Shown here: positions 21,876 through 26,956 of the stretch, piece by piece
How positions within the stretch are numbered: the stretch's first letter is position 1
How the letters are laid out: each line of letters starts with the position of its first letter
Assembly: GCA_044464175.1 (NCBI GenBank)
Contig: JBIQLO010000030.1
Span: 1 to 26,956, forward strand
Length of the DNA stretch: 26,956 nt
Reading direction: 5' to 3'
Origin: JBIQLO01 sp044464175
GTDB taxonomy: Bacteria; Planctomycetota; Phycisphaerae; Tepidisphaerales; Tepidisphaeraceae
Position numbers and translations under genes: made by a program
The notes under the pieces: model-generated
The model's input: only the letters and a program-made list of their open reading frames with translations
Databases searched by the model: none
Told to the model about the DNA's origin: nothing

Positions 21876-22538
21876 GTGAATGTAGATGTATCCATCGATC
21901 CAGAGCAGTTCATGCAGGTCGCCCAGCCGTTGCTCCAGGCCAAGGACGCCGCCGGACTGGAGCAGGCGCTGCGGGCACGCTGGACCAGTAACCAGATACT
22001 GGAGCTGCTGGGGTGCAGGCATCCCGACGCCCCGAAAGTCGCCGCTTTGGCCCTGGCCCTGGTGGGGGGGCGCTGCTGCATCGAAGGGCTGGCCAGGCAG
22101 TTGCACCATCCAGACCCAATGGTCAACCAGATGGCTGAGCACGCCCTCTGGACCATCTGGTTCCGCCTCGGGAAACCGGAGGCGAACCATCACCTCTGTC
22201 GCGGTTCCCAAGCCCTCAACCGCCGCGACTTCGAGCATGCCGACTGTCACTTCTCCAAAGCCCTCCAGATTGATCCCACCTTCGCCGAAGCCGCCAATCA
22301 ACGAGCCATCAACCACTATCTTCAGGAAAACTACGAAGCTTCACTGGCCGACTGCATTCTGGCCACCCGCCTCATGCCCTGTCATTTCGGCGCCTGGGCC
22401 GGAATGGGCCACTGCCATGCCCACTTGGGGCAGTTTAAGCCGGCCATTCAAGCTTATGAGCGGGCGCTGCAAATCCATCCCAAGCTCGAATGCATCGGCG
22501 AGGCGATTGCCGAGCTGCGCCGCCGCTGCGGGCAATAA
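21876..22538 (+). CDS. TPR-repeat protein with HEAT-like N-terminal region
   Basis: A 220-residue soluble protein. The first half (about 10-100) is helical and resembles HEAT-like repeats found in planctomycete scaffold proteins: DAPKVAALALALVGGRCCIE, then HPDPMVNQMAEHALWTIWFR. The second half has three or so tetratricopeptide repeats: a repeat at 108-140 (ALNRRDFEHADCHFSKALQI), one at 141-175 (AEAANQRAINHYLQENYEAS) and one at 176-212 (GAWAGMGHCHAHLGQFKPAI). Such proteins normally mediate protein-protein contacts; no partner is evident. Start is GTG at 21876, with a -10 box just upstream; an ATG at 21912 is an alternative. It lies 12 bases ahead of the next membrane protein, with which it is probably co-transcribed. 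Confidence 0.8.
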   Translation: MNVDVSIDPEQFMQVAQPLLQAKDAAGLEQALRARWTSNQILELLGCRHPDAPKVAALALALVGGRCCIEGLARQLHHPDPMVNQMAEHALWTIWFRLGKPEANHHLCRGSQALNRRDFEHADCHFSKALQIDPTFAEAANQRAINHYLQENYEASLADCILATRLMPCHFGAWAGMGHCHAHLGQFKPAIQAYERALQIHPKLECIGEAIAELRRRCGQ

Positions 22539-22550
22539 GACGAAGCTCTA

Positions 22551-23540
22551 ATGAAGGCCCACCGGTCCAATCTCCAGCGCTTCCTCCGGGCCGCGGCCTG
22601 GCGGCTCTGGGTTTGGAGCGCCGCTCAACGATGCCGGTCGGTGCTGTTGTGCGGGACGGCAATGGCCTTGGCCGCGGCGGTGGGGGGGATCTGGCTCGAA
22701 TATGGTGCTGGACCGGTGCTGGGGCTGCTGGGAATGACGGGGGGCCTGACGCTCTGGCAGATTTGGCGGGCTCGCCCCACGCTGAAGGAGGCCGCTCTGG
22801 CTGTGGACCGACAACTGAACCTCAAGGAACTGCTCAGCACCGCCTACGTGCTGTCGAATCAGCCGCTTGATCCCTGGCAGGCGGCGGTGGGGGGGCAGGC
22901 TGAGGCGCTGTGCAGTCACTTGAAACCGGATGGGCTCTTCGGAACACCCCTTCCCCTGCGTTCGATTGGAATCTGCCTTGGATTGACAGGCCTGAGTCTG
23001 CTGCTGGCGGCCATGCCCGCCAACCGGGTCGCAGTGGAGGATTCCCCATTCGCCTCAAACCTGGAGGCCCGGTTCGGAATGGGGAATCCGCCGACCGCTA
23101 TTCCAGGCAGGGGGCTTCAACCCCCCCCTCCGGCCGATCGGACCGTCCTCCCGCAGGGCGATGCGCAGCACACCACTGCTCGCACGGCCAGTCGCTCCCC
23201 AAAAGAGGCGCAATCGCGTTCCGTCGATTCGCACGCTGGAAAGACCCGAACATCCTCGGCCACCGGCGCACGCGGCTCTATCGAATCGTCCACAACCGAA
23301 TCGGCCTTGGTTTCAAGATCGGACCCCCAATCCGCCGGTCACCCCGGTAAAGACGGTCTGCAGCCGCCCGGGGGGGCTGTGGAGACTCGCTCCGGCGCAT
23401 CAGCCGCCGCCTGGCAGTCGGAACTTTCTTCTCATCCACGCTCAGGTAATTGGGCACGGCAAGCGGATGCGGCCCCGGCCGAATACCGCGACCTGATCCG
23501 CGCTTATTACGACCACCATTCCTCAGACCCTAAGCCCTAA
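22551..23540 (+). CDS. Membrane protein of unknown function with long disordered tail
   Basis: I do not recognise a named family. The 329-residue protein has three likely membrane segments (about 31-49, 52-72 and 137-156). Between the second and third is a soluble helical stretch, RPTLKEAALAVDRQLNLKEL followed by LSTAYVL, which I have seen in other planctomycete membrane proteins of this size. Residues about 160-300 are rich in Ser, Thr, Pro, Gly and Arg and are almost certainly disordered. The last part returns to a conserved-looking helix, AEYRDLIRAYYDHH. The protein overlaps hisF at its 3' end by four bases on opposite strands. The start at 22551 is not backed by a good ribosome binding site. 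Its role is unknown; co-transcription with the TPR protein suggests they may form a membrane-attached assembly. Confidence 0.65.
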   Translation: MKAHRSNLQRFLRAAAWRLWVWSAAQRCRSVLLCGTAMALAAAVGGIWLEYGAGPVLGLLGMTGGLTLWQIWRARPTLKEAALAVDRQLNLKELLSTAYVLSNQPLDPWQAAVGGQAEALCSHLKPDGLFGTPLPLRSIGICLGLTGLSLLLAAMPANRVAVEDSPFASNLEARFGMGNPPTAIPGRGLQPPPPADRTVLPQGDAQHTTARTASRSPKEAQSRSVDSHAGKTRTSSATGARGSIESSTTESALVSRSDPQSAGHPGKDGLQPPGGAVETRSGASAAAWQSELSSHPRSGNWARQADAAPAEYRDLIRAYYDHHSSDPKP

Positions 23541-24315
23541 ACCAGACGCACCGGCACACCCCGGTCATGCAGGTACTGCTTGACCTGGCCGACGCTGTAC
23601 TGATTGAAGTGGAAAATGCTGGCGGCCAGCACGGCGNNNNNNNNNNGGCTCGGCCGGTTGTCAGAACCTGGAATATATGTTCGGGCGAACCGGCGCCCCC
23701 GCTGGCCACCACGGGAATTGAAACCGCCTCACTGACCGCGGCCGTCATTTCCAGGTCATACCCGCTGGTCGTCCCGTCGGCATTCATCACGTTGAGAACG
23801 ATCTCACCGGCCCCCAAATCCTCCGCCTGCTTCACCCAATCCATGACACGGATACCGCTCCCCACCCGCCCACCATTGACGAAAACCTCCCAGATCTCCC
23901 CTCCGTCCTTTTGAACCCGGTTGGCGTCCAGCCCCAAAACAGTGGCGCACCGCCCGAACTTGCGGGCCACTTCCTCAATCAGCGCAGGGTTTCTGACGGC
24001 GGCGGAGTTGAGACTCACCTTTTCAGCCCCCGCCTGGATCAGTCGCGTAGCATCGTCAATCGTGCGGATGCCGCCGCCAACGGTCAGGGGCATGAAGACG
24101 CAATCGGCCACCTGGCGAACCAGATCGGCCATAATCTGCCGCCCTTCATGGCTGGCGGAGATGTCGTAAAAGACCAGCTCATCGGCCCCCTGGTCCTGAT
24201 ACCGTTGCGCCTGGGCCACGGGGTCGCCCGCATCCACGTGGTCAAAGAACTTGACGCCTTTGACCACCCGGCCGCGATCTACATCTAGACAGGGAATGAT
24301 GCGTTTGGAAAGCAT
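23537..24315 (-). CDS. hisF: Imidazole glycerol phosphate synthase cyclase subunit (sequence gap inside)
   Basis: HisF, with HisH, makes imidazole glycerol phosphate and AICAR from PRFAR in histidine biosynthesis; the barrel fold is complete. Catalytic Asp11 (RIIPCLDVDRGRVVKG) and Asp130 (VLGLDANRV) sit at the same numbers as in well-studied HisF. Other conserved parts are GADELVFYDISASHEGR, PLTVGGGIRT, AEKVSLNSAAV and GSGIRVMDWVKQAEDLGAGE. The sequence is cut at 23637-23646 by ten N. Downstream of them the correct frame continues as AVLAASIFHFNQYSVGQVKQ and ends VPVRLV at 23537. The frames only join if the missing length is 2, 5, 8 or 11 bases, not 10; two bases (giving GRADAVLAAS) would make a 256-residue HisF, the normal size. 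The gap is an assembly placeholder, not a frameshift. No ribosome binding site is clear; tRNA-His lies 78 bases upstream. Confidence 0.95.
23637..23646. other. Assembly gap (10 N) inside hisF
   Basis: Ten ambiguous bases of fixed-looking length. Frame logic in hisF argues that the real gap is probably two bases. Confidence 0.95.
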
Positions 24316-24356
24316 GGTTGGGGGTTGACAGTACTCAGCAGGCAGTTTTTCTCTCT

Positions 24357-24384
24357 CCGCCTACTGCCCACCGCCAACCGCCAA
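24357..24384. repeat. Four tandem 7-base repeats between tRNA-His and hisF
   Basis: CCGCCTA, CTGCCCA, CCGCCAA and CCGCCAA follow each other without a break (consensus CYGCCNA). The block is non-coding and lies in the leader ahead of hisF. Confidence 0.6.
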
Positions 24385-24393
24385 CTAAGAAAG

Positions 24394-24467
24394 GGTGACT
24401 GACGGGATTTGAACCCGCGACATCCAGGACCACAACCTGGCGCTCTGCCAACTGAGCTACAGCCACC
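24394..24467 (-). tRNA. tRNA-His (anticodon GTG)
   Basis: The minus strand folds as a full cloverleaf: acceptor GTGGCTG/CAGTCAC, a D arm around AGCTCAGTTGGCAGAGC, an anticodon arm CCAGG-TTGTGGT-CCTGG with anticodon GTG at 24433-24431, and a T arm GCGGG-TTCAAAT-CCCGT. The extra G at -1 (24467) is encoded opposite C73 (24394), the identity element that is specific to tRNA-His. The 3' CCA is not encoded. The short ORF over this region is the usual spurious tRNA-antisense peptide. Confidence 0.97.
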
Positions 24468-24547
24468 ATCGTAATTGATTGCAAGGCGGTCATTTACATC
24501 GACCAAAACCACCGGCCAACCTTGTGACCACCACCATATCCGCGGCC

Positions 24548-24553
24548 ATTATA
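24548..24553 (-). promoter_or_regulatory. -10 element (TATAAT) for tRNA-His / hisF
   Basis: On the minus strand a perfect TATAAT lies about 80 bases upstream of the tRNA. No matching -35 was found at the standard spacing. The stretch between them holds nothing else I recognise. Confidence 0.45.
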
Positions 24554-24593
24554 GCATGCAAGGGTTGACGGTTCCATACGCGGATCTGAGCGG

Positions 24594-25262
24594 TTATTCC
24601 GCCGGTTGCTGATCCGGATGGCGGGTGTGCTGATAAATGTGGCCGACCACCGTCGCGATGAAGATCGCCATCGGGAGCAGGAAGGGCCGGGCAACCATTC
24701 CGTGGGTGAGTTGCGGGGCGATATCGGGATACTTGTAGCTCAGCGCCAGCAGGCCGGCGACCAGCATGATGGAACCCTGGAGGCTGGTAAAGAGAATGAC
24801 GCTCGTGCGGAAGATGATAAATGAGAGCATCGTAAAAAAGATCAGCCCTATCGCCGCTCCGGCCGGAATGTAAGCAGCCTCCAATCCGGCTGTGCGCCAC
24901 AGGCTCGCCCCCACCAGCGCACCGAACGCCGCGCCGGTCAGTGCGATGGCGTATTTCATGGCCGGCCAGGTGATGACGGCGGCGATGAACGCGCCCAGCA
25001 CCAATCCGGCCGCCAGCGACCCCAAAGCTTTGCCGGCCAACGCGCCCAGAAGGCCGCCGATCACGGCGGCGTTGACGCTGATCAGGACGCGGTAGGCCGA
25101 CCAGCCGAAGACGAGATAAACCACGCCCGCTGCCATCAGCAGCACCGCCGGCAGCGGGCCCAGGTTCTGGCACCAATGCAGCAGGTCCGCCTGCTGCGGC
25201 CAATGCTGCGGCAGCAACTCGAGAAAAGGGAGGTTGGCGGATTGGGTCGTCGGGACAGTCAT
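24594..25262 (-). CDS. Multi-pass membrane protein (DUF4203/TMEM198-like)
   Basis: A 222-residue integral membrane protein with about seven hydrophobic segments (roughly 38-56, 58-77, 80-97, 103-121, 127-147, 155-173 and 190-208), joined by short loops. The Gly/Ala-rich helices with motifs such as VLISVNAAVIGGLLGALAGK and WPAMKYAIALTGAAFGALVG resemble the DUF4203/TMEM198 type, which has no known function. The start at 25262 lies 12 bases after the stop of the preceding gene, so the two are one operon. The N-terminal 35 residues are hydrophilic and the C-terminus (HTRHPDQQPAE) is a short polar tail. Function unknown. Confidence 0.65.
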   Translation of the reverse strand: MTVPTTQSANLPFLELLPQHWPQQADLLHWCQNLGPLPAVLLMAAGVVYLVFGWSAYRVLISVNAAVIGGLLGALAGKALGSLAAGLVLGAFIAAVITWPAMKYAIALTGAAFGALVGASLWRTAGLEAAYIPAGAAIGLIFFTMLSFIIFRTSVILFTSLQGSIMLVAGLLALSYKYPDIAPQLTHGMVARPFLLPMAIFIATVVGHIYQHTRHPDQQPAE

Positions 25263-25274
25263 CGGAATTCCCGT

Positions 25275-25991
25275 TTAATCCTCATCATCCCAAGGCTCCT
25301 CCGCGACGGCCGGCGCGGGCCGGCGTACCTGGCGCCATTGCAGGGCGGCCCCGGCGGCCACCAGGATCACGAAAACGCCCGCCTGCCCCGAGGCATGGCT
25401 CGCCAGCCATCGTGGATGCTGAATTGCCCCCCCGCAACTGACCAGGAGCAATCCACCCAGCAGGCAGACGCCGCAAAGGCTGTACATCAAGACCATCGCC
25501 GGGCGGGGCCAGAGGATGCCGATGGACAGTCCGCTAAAGAGGGCGGCCCCCATGACGGCGGGCAGCAAACGCCGCATCTCTGGGGAAAATTGGTTCCAAA
25601 CATCAATCACCCACTGGCGCCGACCCGCGCCGGGAGCTGGCCAGGTCCATCCCGCGCCGGGGCCCCAGCCATGCCACAGAAGCAGGCCGGCCAAAAGGGC
25701 CAGAAGCAATCCCAGACCTAAGCTCACCCATGCCCGATGCAGGATGAATCCGATCAATCCCAACACCACCGCCCCGGCCACGGCCGGCCCCATGCCGCTG
25801 ATGGACCACCCCAGTAGCCGGGGGAGTTCGATCCCCCCAACGCCCCCCAAAAGCACCCCCGCCAGCGTGGCCACAGTGCGGTTGAACCTCGCTCCGGCCA
25901 GCCAGAAGGTGAAACCAACCAGCGCAACCCCCATACCCAGCGCCCAGGCGCTGTGGGTGGCGGGGGAAAACTGGAAAAGGCCTTGGGGCAT
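25275..25991 (-). CDS. Multi-pass membrane protein, partner of the downstream DUF4203-like gene
   Basis: A 238-residue membrane protein with about seven to eight hydrophobic segments. Its first part (ALGMGVALVGFTFWLAGARF, then GVLLGGVGG) has the same layout as the first part of the downstream protein: a helix, a short Arg-containing turn, then a Gly-rich helix. The two may be distant paralogues. The segment at about 110-140 (WHGWGPGAGWTWPAPGAGRR) is an unusual Trp/Gly/Pro-rich loop, and the C-terminus is acidic (VAEEPWDDED). The ATG is preceded by AGAGGG. It is divergent from the pseudopilin at 26386. I do not recognise a function. Confidence 0.6.
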   Translation of the reverse strand: MPQGLFQFSPATHSAWALGMGVALVGFTFWLAGARFNRTVATLAGVLLGGVGGIELPRLLGWSISGMGPAVAGAVVLGLIGFILHRAWVSLGLGLLLALLAGLLLWHGWGPGAGWTWPAPGAGRRQWVIDVWNQFSPEMRRLLPAVMGAALFSGLSIGILWPRPAMVLMYSLCGVCLLGGLLLVSCGGAIQHPRWLASHASGQAGVFVILVAAGAALQWRQVRRPAPAVAEEPWDDED

Positions 25992-26094
25992 GACGGAACC
26001 CTCTTTCCTCGCTTATCGGTCCAACGGGGTGAATTTCTTGCATCCGGCGGGGGGCTGACCATCTTCCGAAAGGCATCGCCCCGTGAAAATAATC

Positions 26095-26122
26095 TTGACA
26101 TCGATTTCCTGATTCTGATAAG
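26095..26122 (+). promoter_or_regulatory. Promoter of the second pseudopilin
   Basis: A perfect TTGACA (26095-26100) and GATAAG (26117-26122) are 16 bases apart. The next gene on this strand starts 264 bases further on, giving a long untranslated leader. Confidence 0.6.
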
Positions 26123-26126
26123 GTGC

Positions 26127-26147
26127 CGCCCATTCAATGAATGGGCG
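26127..26147 (+). promoter_or_regulatory. Hairpin/operator at the pseudopilin transcription start
   Basis: CGCCCATTCA and TGAATGGGCG are perfect 10-base inverted arms around a single A. Because they lie just after the -10 box, the mRNA would begin with this stem-loop, or a dimeric protein could bind the DNA site. Confidence 0.55.
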
Positions 26148-26219
26148 ATTAAGAAATCACCATCAATTTGTGTTCCAGGGGTGGGCTGGTTGATTAAACA
26201 ATTGAAGCAGGTGTTTCGC

Positions 26220-26256
26220 TTGGCGGTGGTCGCCAACGGAATCCTGAACGCAGGAT
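26220..26256 (+). other. Two adjacent hairpins in the pseudopilin leader
   Basis: TTGGCG-GTGGT-CGCCAA (26220-26236) and ATCCTG-AACG-CAGGAT (26241-26256) are two perfect six-pair stems four bases apart. They lie about 130 bases before the pseudopilin start. Confidence 0.45.
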
Positions 26257-26385
26257 CGTGGTTTGCGCATCTGTGACGCAGCATCCGGGTGGACTCCTTG
26301 TGGGTTGTTCAGGTTTTATTCTTAAAATCCTTCCCCGCCGCGTCTTTCGATGCCGCTCCGCGATGTTTTTGAAAGGAGCTGCACT

Positions 26386-26956
26386 ATGCAAGCTCGAAAG
26401 CGCTCCAAGGGCTTTACCCTGGTGGAACTGCTGGTCGTCATCGGCATCATCGCCCTGCTGATCAGCATCCTCCTGCCGTCGCTGAACCGCGCCCGCGAGA
26501 TGGCCAATCGCGTCAAGTGCGCCAGCAACCTCCGGCAGATCGGACAGGCCATCCTGTTGTACTCCAACGAGAACAACGGGGCCTATCCGCGGACTCTGGC
26601 CAACACGACCGGGGATGTGACCAACTTCACCGGCTATGCCACCGCAGCCAGCACGGCCGACCCGTTCACAGGCTCGTCCAAGGTGACCACCAACGACGTC
26701 TCCGCCGCTCTCTACCTGATCCTCCGCACGCAGGAGATCGGCACCGAGGTTTTCACCTGCCCCAGCTCCAACGCCGAGAAGTTCGTTCCCGCCTCTGGTG
26801 AGACGGTGCAGTACTACTCCAACTTCTACGACAACAGCACCACCACTGCGCCCCAGGCCACCAAGAACCTGAGCTACAGCTACGCCAATCCGTACCCGAA
26901 TACCACTGCCATCAGCAGCGGGTACAAGATGAACAGCTCGCTGAGCCCCGAGTTCG
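26386..26956 (+). CDS. Planctomycete pseudopilin, N-terminal part (runs off right edge)
   Basis: 190 codons are visible. The protein starts MQARKRSKGFTLVELLVVIG followed by IIALLISILLPSLNRAREMA: a basic leader, Gly9 before the cleavage site, Phe10 as the expected first mature residue and Glu14 at +5. Next comes the planctomycete signature VKCASNLRQIGQAILLYSNE. The globular part begins with NNGAYPRTLANTT, and a FTCPSSNAEKF segment is typical of these proteins; it is rich in Thr, Ser and Asn, as expected for a surface protein. The C-terminal end is off the window, so it cannot be seen whether it carries the H-X9-DG motif. AAAGGAG lies seven bases before the ATG at 26386. The strong promoter and long structured leader suggest high and regulated expression. 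Unlike the first pseudopilin it is not next to hydrolase genes inside the window. Confidence 0.93.
   Translation, partial: MQARKRSKGFTLVELLVVIGIIALLISILLPSLNRAREMANRVKCASNLRQIGQAILLYSNENNGAYPRTLANTTGDVTNFTGYATAASTADPFTGSSKVTTNDVSAALYLILRTQEIGTEVFTCPSSNAEKFVPASGETVQYYSNFYDNSTTTAPQATKNLSYSYANPYPNTTAISSGYKMNSSLSPEF

Larger units (their letters stand above)
25992..26385. other. Divergent spacer and structured leader of the second pseudopilin
   Basis: This 394-base stretch contains no conventional gene. It holds the pseudopilin promoter (26095-26122), a hairpin at the predicted transcript start, two further hairpins, and a possible 28-31-codon leader ORF (26181 or 26190 to 26276). A CTTATC at 26012-26017 could be a weak -10 (GATAAG) for the membrane protein on the minus strand. 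Confidence 0.6.

Noticed and set aside
24285..24512. A 75-codon ORF across tRNA-His
   Set aside because: This is the well-known spurious peptide (GCSSVGRAPGCG-like) produced when a tRNA region is translated.

Overview
The window looks like part of a high-GC planctomycete chromosome, most likely class Phycisphaerae and probably from a metagenome assembly, since a run of 10 N interrupts hisF. Two genes encode pseudopilins with the planctomycete-style N-terminus GFTLVELLVVIGII followed by a 'LLP.LN.ARE' segment; one also carries the C-terminal 'H...DG' signature. The lineage call rests on these proteins, the many DUF-type secreted hydrolases, LacI/pseudopilin clustering and GC content, and is inference. 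No insertion sequence, prophage, integron or CRISPR array was seen.

Layout, left to right. (1) 1-1311: the N-terminal third of mutS runs off the left edge on the minus strand, divergent from a soluble PAS/PAS/PAS/GAF sensor histidine kinase (1312-3735). (2) 3845-5026: a Gfo/Idh/MocA oxidoreductase. (3) 5182-14727: a long minus-strand block. In transcription order it holds a LacI-type repressor, a pseudopilin (ATGA overlap), a 987-residue secreted DUF4838 protein, an 817-residue secreted discoidin + DUF4091/GH123-like protein, a GNAT acetyltransferase, an amidohydrolase, and a ParE-type toxin-antitoxin pair whose toxin is broken by two stops. (4) 14817-16781: an ABC-F ATPase, divergent from (5) a UlaG-like metallohydrolase and a sugar-phosphate isomerase/epimerase-like protein (ATGA overlap). 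(6) 19007-20062: a secreted S1/P1-type nuclease behind a strong promoter and an A-rich, repeat-bearing leader. (7) A phytanoyl-CoA dioxygenase-like gene divergent from an AraC regulator that starts with TTG. (8) A TPR protein and a membrane protein of unknown function. (9) hisF with tRNA-His directly upstream on the same strand. (10) Two adjacent multi-pass membrane proteins, then a second pseudopilin running off the right edge behind a structured leader of about 260 nt.

How the genes fit together. The central block reads as a LacI-controlled glycan-use cassette: a promoter with an operator-like inverted repeat, a regulator translationally coupled to a pseudopilin, and then two large exported carbohydrate-active proteins. 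The UlaG/epimerase pair, the Gfo/Idh/MocA oxidoreductase and the AraC/PhyH pair fit the same general theme of small-molecule or sugar catabolism, but no substrate can be read from the sequence. Housekeeping functions (mutS, hisF, tRNA-His, ABC-F) are interspersed.

The points I consider most worth following up are the LacI-pseudopilin-hydrolase cassette and its operator, the pseudopilin leader with three hairpins, the dispersed-repeat-like sequence in the nuclease leader, the dead ParE toxin with an intact antitoxin, and the hint that several genes are transcribed without a leader.
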